Assembly: GCF_019649055.1 (NCBI RefSeq) | Contig: NW_026570269.1 | Coordinates: forward strand, 744,001-808,000 | Length of the DNA stretch: 64,000 nt | Direction: 5' to 3' | Source: Paramacrobiotus metropolitanus | Lineage: Eukaryota > Tardigrada > Eutardigrada > Parachela > Macrobiotidae | Shown: positions 1 through 10,900 of the stretch, piece by piece | Position numbering within the stretch: the stretch's first letter is position 1 | Layout of the letters: every line of letters starts with the position of its first letter | Translations under genes and position numbers: made by a program | Notes under the pieces: model-generated | What the model was told of the DNA's origin: nothing | The model's database searches: none | The model's input: the letters and a program-made list of their open reading frames with translations, nothing else

Positions 1-969
1 GTTTTACGTTGTGGCTAAACATGGTGCTTATGTACCGCGCCTGATTTAACCGTATGTATTGCCGTAACGTCACACTCCAGGCGGCTGACGACATCAAGTA
101 CAGGAGTGCTGGCCTCATCAGTAAAATTCCCCCTACATGAAAAAAATCGAAGTATGAATAATGCAGCGTATTCTGAAAGGAGTAAATATCGAAAGCCATC
201 CACGGCCATATAACCATACTGTATAACCATCAGCCATATAACCATCACACACACACACGGAATTCATTCTGGGTATTTAACGTAATAACATTAGTACCGG
301 AAATATAACATAATTCAGATACACACATCGTAAAATAACTGTGAACTTGTCTCGTCTCGCCGTCTCGTACACACCAGTCTGACTCGGGAAGATCAAAATG
401 CGGCTGCGGCGGCATGTCCAGAAACCTGTAGTCCTCCACGACGAACGCTCCAGTGCCGTTTTTCCATCCAATCAGCGCCGTAATGACCCCCGTGACCACC
501 ATTTGGAGATCCAGATTCTTTCCCACAACGATGATTCGCTGTGATTCATCCTCTATATATAGGGTGTCAGTGTCACTAATGTAGCGTGGTAGCACAATCT
601 GTCCATGAATTTCAAAGTCTTCGTGCATTTCCCGCAAGATGTTGGGCTTTAACTCCATCTCCTTGTAGAGTGTTCCAATCAGGCATACTGTCTCGTTCTC
701 CACGACGTCGCTCACGGTACATACTCTGTACTTGTACCCTGTAGTGGATAAATCAGTAGTTGCAGATAAAAGGACTCCACAGAGCACGTCATTTGGATTG
801 CCAACGCTTTGGACTTACCCCATGTCGCTTCAACCACCGATAACATGCGAGGTCTCAGCACAGTCAATCGCTGATAATACAACTGAGCAAACTGAGCATT
901 AACTGTTGTCGCATAGCGAGTACGAAAAGATTCGCTTTTATCAATAATATTACCACCCTTCCGGGACAT
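1..969 (-). CDS. POLD2: DNA polymerase delta subunit 2 (5' part, runs off the window)
   Basis: This is the N-terminal part of the small regulatory (B) subunit of replicative DNA polymerase delta, a nuclear protein that holds the catalytic and other accessory subunits together. Exon 1 is 969 to 819 (ATG at 969) and encodes the FAQLYYQRL and LRPRMLS stretch typical of the family N-terminus. A GTAAGT donor at 818 and an acceptor ending at 739 define an 80-bp intron, and the frame is kept across it. Exon 2 runs from 738 to about 377 and carries CLIGTLYKEM, LKPNILRE and FVVEDYRF, the OB-fold region seen in POLD2. A third exon probably lies between about 165 and 20 and contains TPVLDVVSRLE. Its acceptor is uncertain: the TTTCAG near 163 would keep a family-like YAALFIL strand but gives a frame problem, while the TGTAG near 132 splices in frame. 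The phosphoesterase domain lies beyond the left edge. The identity is strong and the exon 2/3 border is not. Confidence 0.88.
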
Positions 970-1022
970 TATAACTCAGAAAAAAGGTGAACCAACTTAT
1001 AACAAAAACATGTGGTAATAGT

Positions 1023-1215
1023 CAGTGGCGAATCTAGGCGAGTTTGGACGGGAGGGCTAGAGAACTCGCACCAAAGGGGGGAGTATTCTCTCGCGTTTTC
1101 GGCGACCTCGGGCGTAAAAAAATTCGCAACGTACCCCCCTCTTAAGAATTTTTTTGACGTCCAAGTTACGGGGGGGGGCATTAGCCCCGGGAGCCCCCCC
1201 TTAAATTCGCCACTG
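1023..1215. mobile_element. hAT-type MITE (193 bp) with 8-bp target duplication
   Basis: A short element begins CAGTGGCGAAT and ends ATTCGCCACTG. It is flanked by perfect 8-bp direct repeats GTAATAGT (1015-1022 and 1216-1223). An 8-bp duplication with CAG/CTG ends is the hallmark of the hAT superfamily. The interior holds G-runs on the left and C-runs on the right (for example around 1171-1200) and no transposase, so it is non-autonomous. It sits about 50 bp upstream of the POLD2 start codon, where it could touch the promoter. Confidence 0.88.
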
Positions 1216-1339
1216 GTAATAGTAGGCAGATGAACGTTCTAATAAATATGGAAACATGTGGTTCATAACGGTCACAAAGACTCCATGCTGCAAGTAATTG
1301 CGGAACACAGCTGCCATACGAGGGCGATATGCAGTACGT

Positions 1340-1680
1340 TGTAGTGTAATGTTTTCTTGTGGTCGCCACAAAAAAATCTCATGATGCCGGTAGTGTAATG
1401 TTTTCTTGTGGCCGCCACAAAAAAACTCATTATACCTGTAGTGTAATGTTTTCTTGTGGCCGCCACAAAAAAATTTCATGATGCTGGTATTGTGCTGTTT
1501 TCTTGTGGCCGCCACAAAAAAACTCATTATACCTGTAGTGTGCTGTTTTCTTGTGGCCGCCACAAAAAAATTTCATGATGCTGGTATTGTGCTGTTTTCT
1601 TGTGGCCGCCACAAAAAAATTTCATGATGCTGGTATTGTGCTGTTTTCTTGTGGCCGCCACAAAAAAACTCATTGCATTA
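1340..1680. repeat. 49-bp minisatellite with palindromic core, array A
   Basis: About seven tandem copies of a 48-49 bp unit start near 1356, 1405, 1453, 1502, 1550, 1599 and 1648. Each unit contains the near-perfect palindrome CTTGTGGCCGCCACAA, followed by an A-run and CTCATTAT or TTCATGATG. Two spacer variants alternate (TAGTGTAATG and TATTGTGCTG types). The open frames across the array are only repeat translations. A single reverse-oriented copy lies at about 1728-1760. Confidence 0.9.
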
Positions 1681-1790
1681 CGAGACATGTGTTTGTCACT
1701 ACAAATATATTAACATCTCACATTAGTGCGATTTTTGTGGCGGCCACAGAAAAACGCATAGTAGCAATGCGGTGGGAATTTTGTGACAAC

Positions 1791-2316
1791 CAGACTTTGA
1801 CCATCTTTTGGTTGTGCTGAAAATTTTCCCCATCTTTTCCAGCCCATACCATTTTTTAGATGAAAAGGGGATGGGATGAGGACAAGCAGCGGATGGGCTG
1901 AGATGGGATGAAAAGGTTGGAAGATGGGATGGGATCAAGAAAAACGATTTTTAAATAAATTTTTTAAATTTTCATAACTTTCTTCGCTAAAAACTCACCG
2001 AAATTCATCTTTTCAGTCGAAAAAATACAAAATTTCCGCGCTCCGCGCGGATTTTAAGCTGTCTGTTGTTCAAGCTTCTAAATTCGCCAGGAAATTTTGG
2101 GCTACGGGTTGAGTTTTACACGTTAATTTTTCGCTTTTTTTAATCTTCAACAATTTATAGCACTGAAAATTGTTAAAAAAAATGGGCTGAAAATGGGGCC
2201 TCAAAGCTGGACAGGGCTGGTAAACTAAGGTAGCTGGAGATGGGCTGGGATGGAAGTTGCGCACGGCAGATGGGGATGAAATGGGGATGGGAAAAGTCGA
2301 AGATGGGCAAACTCTG
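1791..2316. mobile_element. hAT-type MITE (526 bp) inserted beside the minisatellite
   Basis: The ends are CAGACTTTGACCATCTT on the left and AAGATGGGCAAACTCTG on the right, imperfect inverted repeats with about 15 of 17 matches. Perfect 8-bp direct repeats GTGACAAC flank it at 1783-1790 and 2317-2324. The interior is rich in degenerate GATGGG motifs on both flanks, has an A/T-rich centre, and contains no transposase. The 8-bp duplication assigns it to the hAT superfamily. It separates the two minisatellite arrays. Confidence 0.85.
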
Positions 2317-2348
2317 GTGACAACCACACAAACAGATATGTTTGCATT

Positions 2349-2682
2349 ATGACAGACTTTTTGTGGCCGCCACAAAAAAAACTCATTATGCCTGTAATGT
2401 GGTGTTTTCTTGTGGCCGCCACAAAAAAAACTCATTATGCCTGTAATGTGGTGTTTTCTTGTGGCCGCCACAAAAAAACTCACTATGCCTGTAATGTGGT
2501 GTTTTCTTGTGGCCGCCACAAAAAAACTTCATTATGCCTGTAGTGTAATGTTTTTTTGTGGCCGCCACAAAAAATCTCATTATGCCGGTAGTGTAATGTT
2601 TTTTTGTGGTCGCCACAAAAAATCTCATGATGCCGGTAGTGTAATGTTTTTTTGTGGTCGCCACAAAAAAATCTCATTATGC
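2349..2682. repeat. 49-bp minisatellite with palindromic core, array B
   Basis: Seven more copies of the array A unit (palindrome starts near 2361, 2409, 2458, 2506, 2556, 2604 and 2652). Here the spacer is mostly GCCTGTAATGTGGTG or GCCTGTAGTGTAATG. The last three copies carry a longer T-run, and the last two carry GGTCGCC instead of GGCCGCC, so the array is graded along its length. A full unit in reverse orientation lies at about 2916-2975. Confidence 0.9.
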
Positions 2683-2699
2683 ATGGGATGAGATAATTG

Positions 2700-2746
2700 G
2701 ATCAAAATGACATTTTGATCGACAACCGCTCTGGATGGCGGTTGTC
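2700..2746. repeat. Two adjacent perfect hairpins
   Basis: GATCAAAATG-A-CATTTTGATC (2700-2720) is a perfect 10-bp palindrome. It is directly followed by GACAACCGC (2721-2729) and GCGGTTGTC (2738-2746), a perfect 9-bp stem with an 8-nt loop. They lie just outside minisatellite array B and may mark the end of a composite repeat. Function unknown. Confidence 0.7.
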
Positions 2747-3108
2747 TAGAGAAATTGGCTTTGACCACGGGTAAATGTACAACTTAACAAGGAACGAACT
2801 GTTAACGAAGTTGTGACCCCTATGAAAATCGTAATCTAAGAAAACGTTAGTACTGTTATCGGGTTAATGTTGGGTTTTCGGTTGACAGACTGGAACCATC
2901 ACGTATAAGCAACATGTGTACTTCTTGTGGCGGCCACCAGAAAACGTCAGATACACGCATAATGAGATTTTGTGTGGCGCACGCACCCAAACCCACAAAC
3001 GCAAGGAGAGGGACAGGAGGGTCCGGGTGGCGGTACCGGAGGCGGTGGTGTGCCTACACCATCCCCCAGTGGCGGAGGCGGTGCCGTTACCAGCCCGGTC
3101 AAACTTCT

Positions 3109-3369
3109 TCCAGACCAATTATCAGTTCACGTCAACGGCCTGCACGACGGGATCGGTGGTGGGCACCGTTTCCGCACAGTTCTTTGGCGACGGATTGCAG
3201 TAAGCATTATAAGACTGCTGATAGCTCGCACCTTACCAGTAGCCCTCGTCTAAATGCGCTTTGTACCAGGTACTCCATACAAGGTGGTAACGCGTTTTTC
3301 GCAATAAATCTCGTCAATGGACAGATAACCATCAGCAATCCACCGCCTCCTGGTACGGTGCAGTCATAA
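3109..3369 (+). pseudogene. Cadherin-repeat-like fragment, probably a gene relic
   Basis: A possible exon starts after the acceptor CTTCTTCCAG (ending near 3108) and reads GSVVGTVSAQ and FFGDGLQ. Splicing a short intron (donor GTAAGC near 3199, acceptor TTTGTACCAG ending near 3269) restores the frame into YSIQGGN, FFAINLVNGQITI and then a stop at 3367-3369. V-G-T-V-x-A, followed by Y-x-I-x-G-G-N and F-x-I-N-x-x-x-G-x-I, is the usual order in an extracellular cadherin repeat. The calcium motifs LDRE and DxNDN are not seen, and no signal peptide or membrane segment is nearby. A glycine-rich stretch precedes it in another frame. It may be a broken or young duplicated fragment rather than a working gene. 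Confidence 0.4.
3131..3168. repeat. 38-bp direct repeat, copy 1
   Basis: These 38 bp (starting GTCAACGGCC and ending GGGCACCG) recur exactly at 3668-3705, outside the cadherin-like frame, so a piece of the coding-like segment was copied about 540 bp downstream. Confidence 0.85.
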
Positions 3370-3562
3370 ACAGGCTTAACCTTTATGCATTCATTAATAA
3401 CAATGACAAAGTTTAGTATTTAGCAGAAATTACAGACAATATCGATTCACCTCCTACTTTACTGCAGGCTGGTTTTGGTTCCAGTTTAAACACTTGTTTT
3501 ATTTTATACAGGAACCTGGTCGCAGACGTTAACGGTAAATGGGTCTACACACAAGTAGTGGA

Positions 3563-3566
<4 letters not shown>

Positions 3567-3602
<36 letters not shown>
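3567..3602. repeat. TA dinucleotide microsatellite
   Basis: An uninterrupted run of about 18 TA units. It sits just before the 31-bp duplicated block and may have promoted the local rearrangements. Confidence 0.95.
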
Positions 3603-3606
<4 letters not shown>

Positions 3607-3618
3607 AAGGAGACTATG

Positions 3619-3740
3619 TAAAATGGATGTACATTCAAGATGAGCATTACATTACGTAGGTTGTAATGTCAACGGCCTGCACGACGGGATCGGTGGTGGG
3701 CACCGGTGGTAAAATGGATGTACATTCAAGATGAGCATTA
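3619..3740. repeat. Local duplication: 31-bp repeats flanking copy 2 of the 38-bp repeat
   Basis: TAAAATGGATGTACATTC and the bases after it occur identically at 3619-3649 and 3710-3740 (31 bp). The second copy of the 38-bp cadherin-fragment repeat (3668-3705) lies between them. The arrangement looks like replication slippage or template switching. Confidence 0.8.
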
Positions 3741-4105
3741 ACGTCCGTACCACCTTCACTACCAAACTACGGTACTTACTTACTTTTACTGATTCCGGTT
3801 CTAACGCGGTGCAAACTGCAAAGAGTTGTGAGAATCTCAGAATTTTGAGTTTTTCAGCGTTTGGCATTCACTGTTTCACACTCGTAAACTGATTTATGGG
3901 TTTCTTGCTGAGTCTTGCACGATATTTGGACTGAGTTTTACAAGGAATACACTTTCAGTTTCAGAGTTTTTGCTTTGGTACCTCACGTTGGACTTACTTC
4001 GGAGCAGCTTTTCTGGTGTTCTGCATTGTTGGCAAGTCGCTGCCGCGTTAGCGTTGGGCTTCAGAGCATTCTCATCCAAACAGAAAGTACCACGCGCTTT
4101 CCATA

Positions 4106-5157
4106 ATGGCTGATCATCTTACTCAGTTCGAACAAATCGGCCAGGCATTTGTGAAGCACTATTACACACTGTTCGATAATCAACAGTCGCGGACCGAAAG
4201 CCTGATCAATATGTACTATGTAAGTTGTGGTTCTTGATTTGGTCGTCTTGTCGATACTGCGGACTGTGAAATGAAATTAATATGGGACTAGTCACTGACT
4301 CACTGGTGACGGCACCACAAGTCTTTGGTCGCATGGTAATTTTACGGTCCTGAATCCAGACTCAAAGCTATGCAAGCGCCGCACTTGGGATGCTGTTAGA
4401 GCGTTGTTTCTGGTGCTGTGTCATGTCGGATGGAGAGTGGAGTTTGAATAACCTTGCAACGGATTGTATTCTGTTGATGGTTTTAAACACTTACCATTTT
4501 CGTGGTATTTGACTGCATTCGACAATAGCATGTGATAATTTATGGGTAATTGTGTTGCAGCAACAAGGATGCTTTCAGACCTTCGAAGGCAATCAGGCTG
4601 CCGGTCACGATGCCATCAGGCAGAAGCTCGCGGTAGGTTTCTAAGGGTAAAACCGCAAAACCATCCGGTAGAATTTATTTGGAACGTCACAAATGTGATA
4701 AATAGGTAGCAGATATGTTTGCGAGCATTGAACAGTTTGGGTTGTAGGCGCTGACCTTCCAAAGAATTGCCAGGAGCATCACATCGGTGGATTGTCAGCC
4801 GCTCCCGGATGGTATCATGGTGGTGGTTCTCGGACAGCTGAAGGTTTGCTCTTAAATCAACTATTTTAAAAGCTGTCGGCGACTTTTCTACATAGTTGAG
4901 AACTCCTGTATTTGACCAGATTTTAGTTTGAATGTAATTTACGTTCTTCTTTGAAATTCATTCACCATGATATTACAAAGCGAACAGTTTTTGCAAACTT
5001 GACGAGTTAGCTTCGCGAGGGTTTTCCAGAAGTTTCTTGATTGCAGACGGATGAAGATCAGCCGCAGTCCTATGTGGAAAGCTTTGTTTTGAAAGCGAGC
5101 GGCGGGAATTATTTCATCACCAACAATGTTTTCCGTCTTGTTCTGCACCATATGTGA
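4106..5157 (+). CDS. NUTF2: Nuclear transport factor 2 (RanGDP import)
   Basis: NTF2 is a small homodimeric protein that carries RanGDP back into the nucleus through the pore. Four exons with GT-AG borders join in frame: 4106-4219, 4561-4632, 4748-4843 and 5047-5157, giving 130 residues (the family is about 127). The start is MADHLTQFEQIGQAF. Exon 1 carries FVKHYYTLFDN, exon 2 QTFEGNQAAG, exon 3 ITSVDCQPLPDG and VVLGQLK, and exon 4 ends ITNNVFRLVLHHM. All align in order with the cone-shaped NTF2 fold. The Trp common in the strand before EG is replaced by Phe here. It converges on PSMA7 with about 500 bp between the stop codons. Nothing in it is broken. Confidence 0.95.
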
Positions 5158-5660
5158 TTTTAAGGATTAAGTGATGGATATTGGGACGTGCAAAATTGTT
5201 CTGCCCGCGGAGCGGCTCCGTCATTGATGAATTTCTTGATAAGGAAACTTATTAGACACTAAGATGTTTATTTGATTCGTTTTGTAATTCTGGCTCTTAT
5301 GGGTGTTTTTGTTTTGTGTTTCGGCACGATGCATGCGTATACCATGTTCTTTTAAAGTACTTTTTCTTGCACTGCGAATGCTATTCGAATGCTTGTGCTA
5401 TCTAGCCAGTCTTCGCCCTGACTGCATTGCGAAGTTTTTGACCCAAAAAACGTTTATTATGCTGTAATTTCGGACACAATATTGCCAATTCACTTCCATG
5501 ACATTTTGCAAAGCCATGTTTTATTTGAAATTTCGGCATAAAATTCATAACAGTAAAAGATCGGTGGAAAACGCAGTAAGATTAACTGACATAAACATGA
5601 ACTACAAAGTACCATAACATTTCGAAATCAAAAAAATGAAAAAATACGCGCCAAGAAAAG
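5158..5660. other. Convergent intergenic region between NTF2 and PSMA7
   Basis: About 500 bp holding the two 3' untranslated regions. I see no ORF or structured element of note. Confidence 0.6.
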
Positions 5661-7323
5661 TTATTTATTCTTTTCCTGTTCAGCTTTCTTTTTAGCTGCT
5701 TCTTCTTCCTTCTCTTTTTCGATCTCATTGACAATTTTTTCCAATTTCTCATGATCCAGCATCTGCGAAAACAACACATATCATATGACTGGCGTCAGTT
5801 GATTCAGAAGTCAGAACGAAATGAATCATGCAGTTACAGTCCCTCTTCATTAAATTAGCAAGTGGTAAAGCATTAAAACAGGAAAATCAAAAGCATAGGA
5901 AACGGAAGCTAACCTCCATTGGTTTATCTCGTTTAAGAACAGCGATTTCGATATTTTTGGCGCTGGACTGCACGACCTCCATCAAACCGCGAATAGCCAG
6001 ACGGACAACCTGGTCGTCGGAGTTTGCGACGTCATCGTTATATTGCTTCTCTAAAAACTCCTCCACTGTCTTGGAATTTCGTCCTATAGCACTGGCCTGT
6101 AATGGACAGAATTATTTCGTATTTCAAGTGCAGTAATTAAAAGCCCTTACGTACAAGTAATTAAGAATCATCTGGACCAAATGGAATTAATTTAACAAGC
6201 TTACTCAGTTCATCTTAACAAATTTTAAGGTAGAAGTATCTATATTTGCAAAATTAAACACTCTATGCAGTATGTACCTACCTTCCATTCGTAGTACGAA
6301 CCAGAAGGATCGGAGAGGTACAAATGTGGTGAACCGTCGAAATCGAAACCGGCCATCAACACTGATAAGCCAAATGGACGGCGTCCACGGCTCTGGGTGT
6401 ATTTCTGCAATATGTATAAACATCGCAAGCGTTGTCCTATTACCCTGGAGGTATAATCTTTTACGGTATCCGGATACACAAGCGCTTAATCATTGAATTT
6501 GTAATATAGATATATTCAATAACAAGCCAGTACCTGCATTATTCCAGCGACGTATCGGGCAATATATTCCATTGTAACGGGATCCTCCACTGTTAATTTG
6601 TGACTCTGGCATTCCACTCTGGCTTTGTCAACCAAAATTCGAGCGTCCGCTGTGAGACCTGGCGCAACAAATAAGACCAGCGGATCCAGAAAAATCCGGC
6701 AAAAATACGCCCGTGTATGTAATTCTATCTATAACCACTTACCAGCAAAGCACATCACGACGTGATCGTCCAACAAACAGATCTTCCGAACTGTGCGATC
6801 GATCTGCAACTTCGGTACGGCCTTTTTCTCCACTCCGAGAACAACAATATTTTTCCCTCGAATACCAATCTACGACACGAAGGAAAGCTGGAACATTGCG
6901 AACTTCACTTTGTGTCAACAAATAACAAAAACATCAAAATTCAAGAAGGAGAACCGCAGTCGAAAACTAAGTAAACTGTAAAGACTAGCAAGCCTTGTAG
7001 ATGTGCAACAAACTTTATGTAGTAGTCACTAGTACAGTACTTGGTTAGAAAACACTGTCTGACTTACACTGTTTATGCAAAACGAAGAAATGAAACAGTT
7101 CACCAAAGCTTCGTCAATAAAACCTTAAGGTATCAACTACTACCAAGAAAACTTTGCTGAATATAAAAAACAATGACGCTAAACTCTAAAGTTCTAAACA
7201 ACGTAAACGGTAACTTACGGCTGTAGAGCCTCTCTTGACTGCCTCTTGTGCGTACTCCACTTGAAACAAATGCCCATCCGGGGAGAAGACTGTTACGGCA
7301 CGATCATACCGATTGCCAGCCAT
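5661..7323 (-). CDS. PSMA7: 20S proteasome subunit alpha type-7
   Basis: A structural alpha-ring subunit of the 20S proteasome, acting in cytosol and nucleus. Six exons on the minus strand join in frame: 7323-7219, 6869-6743, 6658-6534, 6404-6282, 6096-5914 and 5762-5661, giving 254 residues (family about 248). The start is [17 protein letters not shown], followed by [16 protein letters not shown], which is the alpha-subunit signature. Later exons carry [14 protein letters not shown], the highly diagnostic [11 protein letters not shown] with GFDFDGSP, and [14 protein letters not shown]. The C-terminus is a Lys/Glu-rich tail ([11 protein letters not shown]) as in alpha-7. The order and the RRPFG block separate it from other alpha subunits. 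The start codon is upstream of a 330-bp region that ends at the left tip of a P-like transposon. Confidence 0.96.
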
Positions 7324-7656
7324 TCTGAAGTACTCCGCGGAAGAAGATCTGTTGGAACCTGGAATCGAGTTCGATATGAGATTGCAGCTGGCAAGGGAAC
7401 GCGATTCAAATTTCGACTAGAGGATTTCCCGAAGGCAGTCAATCAGGCAAGATCAACAGTTCTCTGCGCACTTTCATGTTTCCACAGTTAAAACTTTAAT
7501 TACACTTACGAATTCGGCTATCCCACTAGCAGCTTCCAAGGTACATCGAAATTCAGTTGAGATTTCCAGCGAAATCTGAGATGTTTCACATAAATTCAAG
7601 CAGCAAAAGTGCAAAACGAAACTCACATTCAGTGACTATACCGAACTTTTTCAATG

Positions 7657-7749
7657 CACTGCCAAAGTGAATAATATTTAAAGTGTCGAGGGAAAATCGA
7701 ATTTACTGAAAATCAAGCGTAACTGGCATTCGACTGGGTGATCGGGGAG
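7657..7749 (+). repeat. Left terminal inverted repeat of the P-like element
   Basis: 93 bp starting CACTGCCAAAGTGAATAAT and ending GTGATCGGGGAG. It matches the reverse complement of 13522-13614 with three mismatches (positions 3, 15 and about 79). Confidence 0.92.
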
Positions 7750-7930
7750 ACGATACGCTGCTGCATACGCTACGTTGCGTACACTTTACGGAACGCACTT
7801 CACACACGCAACTTTCCGTATCATGTCTGACAATTTTATTAGCAGTTTCGATTAAAATTTAAACCAAAAAATAGCAATCCAAAACATTGTAAACGCTTGC
7901 ATAATATTATTCATTCACCCTTGAGAATTT

Positions 7931-10900
7931 TCAACTTTCGCTTCTTAGAATCGTCACTTTTTGACCATTTTTGCCAACCTTATCGTTCATCAACTTGACA
8001 TAAAAATGAATCCGTATTTGGAAATAATAAGTTGCACTTTTACGAAAAATTTCGGTCCAAGAGCAATCAGCAAGGCATGGGGACCGTAAATTACATTTTC
8101 TGGTAACGAAATCCTCCATGGCGTATTTTTCAGCGAAAGCAAGAAGTAATTGGCGCGGAGAAAGGTAAAGGACTTCGTCAATCTGTTTCTGGAATATCCG
8201 CTCAAGACTGCACATCATGTCATAAAAGACACCCCAACAAAGTTCAAACCTCCGTCGTCTTTCATTTCTGTCAGTTGGGCAAAATCAGGAGTCCCTTTCG
8301 AAGAATCTAACCAAAATAGCTCCAACCGACAAGAATCACACACTTCGGCCTCCAGCTCTTTTCTTTTATTTGTGAATCCGCTCAAATAGTAAACGACATT
8401 TTTGACAATGTTATCTAGCTGGAACCCTTTCGGTAAAGGTTCTAGTTCTGGAATAACTGGATCTGATTGTGACAGCAGCGCCAGGGTCTTAGCCGCATCG
8501 AGCTTTTTCGAGTACTCTTCGGACAAGTCGAAAATGTTCATTGAACCAATAACATTCTCATCGTCGATTTGCTCGATATTCGTTTTCAAATGCTCGCAAG
8601 CTTTCTGGATATTATGGAACGACAGAATTCGAAAAATAACCAGCATGTTCTCAACTGTTGGATTGATACAGGATCCTCCCAGTTGTCGACACCGTGCGAA
8701 GTACCTCTAGAAAACAAAGAATCATGGAAAAGCTATAAAGAGTTTGCCTAGTATGGTAGAGTATTACCTCGTGCATATCGTTGTTTAAATTCTTCGTTTG
8801 AACGTAAAGCATGCCTTCAGCGAGAAGTTCGGTAGAAAGCCTCTTTATGCTATCCAGGGTGACAACGAGGTGGTTAATTGTACGGTTGCAGAGCCTGTCT
8901 TTCTGGTGAACAGTTTTCTTCCAACGCACCAATCGATCAATATCCGCTTGGATCTTGTCAAGTACATCATTCTCGAAGCGAATGGGAGTGCGCCCAGGAT
9001 GAGGATCGGCCAAAGATGAGTTCATGTGATCGATGCAGCCGTTAAAAAACTCACAATACCGCCGCGTGCAAAGGGTTTTACTCATACGCCCGGCATCCTC
9101 AAGCATTTCCAGTGTGCGTGCGCTTGATGCTGACAGCAGTACAGCCGCATAGTTTACCCTCTGTTGATTGAAGCCATCGGGATAAACCATGGGCTTTTTC
9201 AGTTTGGGATGCATTCTAATTCCTTTGCGATCAGTGTGAGTATCGATGTCGTACATTTGCCGAAAATGACCGAAATCGACATGGAGAACATTACCGTCTT
9301 CGTCAGTATAGAAGTTTCCGCTCTCATCGATGAACTATTAATAATTAATAACAACATTAAATGGTTGGAAAATATCGAGAGGTGTAACCTGCGTTATTAC
9401 CTTAAGCTGTCGGCTACAAATTCCACCCATTTCACTGTTGCGTTTAAACATTCCATTCCGGACGTTTTTCCAGTCGTGTGGTGGGTCAATAATGATGTAT
9501 CTCGGCTTTCCGTTAACTGTGACAGTTGGAGTATCATATTTTTCGAAATCAAATCCGAATTTTGTAATGGCTTGAATGTTGCTTGTACCGGCATCCACGA
9601 TAAACCCGCGCGTTTGTATTCCAGTCTGATCCAAAAGTTCAATTCCTTCCTCTATAATCTTTTTCAGAATGAAGCCAGGAGTCTGAGAATTAGACAGAAA
9701 AATGCCAATCGGTTGAAATAGCTTTCGCTTTATACTTCGCACCAACAACCAGGGCGTGATCGGCAGGCTTCATGAGTTGTTCTTCCGTGAGTTCTGCGTT
9801 ATGTTTACCAAAGTCCACCGTACCCAAAACACGATCTTCAGAATGCACGTATCGATAGTTTTTCCTGCTGAGCTGCAGTTCATCGAGGGTCATCATGAAA
9901 TCCTGCTCGCCTTTAGGTCGCTTTTCAGCCCATTTTTCTACACAATGGAGCACTAGCTTATCGAAACCGGTGTCTTTGGAGAAACGGGCTACACGCAATC
10001 GTATTGTTTCCGGATGCGGCAACGGAATTCCACGATCGCGCAGAAATGCGTAAGCTCTCGGGCTATAAAGTGCAAGCGCACAGCGAAATCCATATAATCA
10101 GATTTATACTTGGTTCTGTCGAATTTATTTTTGCGAGAAATGTCCATAAATTCGGTCAAAAGGTTACGCGACTCTGCAGGCACTAGCTTGGATTCTTCCA
10201 ACTCTTTAACCATTACCCGCAATCGTTCCAGTTCGTCGTCTTGCTTGCGTATTTTTGATTCCCGTCGACTGACGCGTGCTCTCAGCGCGTTCTGGGTTTT
10301 AGATGCGGACTCGGAGCGACTTCGCAGGGTTTTCACGTAATCCGCAGTTGACAGGTACTGCTTCCGGTATTCCTTGCATGATAAACAACATGACCTTTTT
10401 CCCAGGTAAGCTAGTTCGCAACCAGCATTCGCTTCGTACGACGGACATAAATTGCTGGTGCCAGATGAGTTGATGCCAGATCCACGACTGTTTGAAAGCT
10501 GGAAATCTGAGTCACAGTGATCTCGTTACCGGTATACAACTTGTTGCGAATGCGCAGTGTGATATGCAGCGTGCTTTGGATTCCAATCGTGAAAATGTTC
10601 TCAAAGGTCACCGGATTAACACGAAGAACGACAACAGCATTCTCGCTTTCCACTACAAATGCGACCCAAAACGGAGGAAGGCGCAGTAAGTCCAGATTAT
10701 TTTCCAGCATTTTAAAGCTGAACACGACATTTTCAAGGTCAATTTCAACTGGCTCACACGTGGACAATCCTCCAAAGCTAGCGTTAAGTTCACTTATGCT
10801 GTCGTTCAAATTCTTCTTCTTATCTACACGTGAGAGCTCACCAGATGAATTCATTTGCTGCTTGCCGCGCCCTACAAGCAGCGGTTCCGAGCGCCCAATT

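Noticed and set aside
1201-2691. Several 60-149 codon ORFs on both strands with repeated WPPQ/ATRKHHITG-like peptides
   Set aside because: They are translations of the 49-bp minisatellite and of the hAT element; unit length and frame drift argue against a protein.
7246-7491. 81-codon plus-strand ORF
   Set aside because: Antisense shadow of PSMA7 exon 1 and its 5' region.
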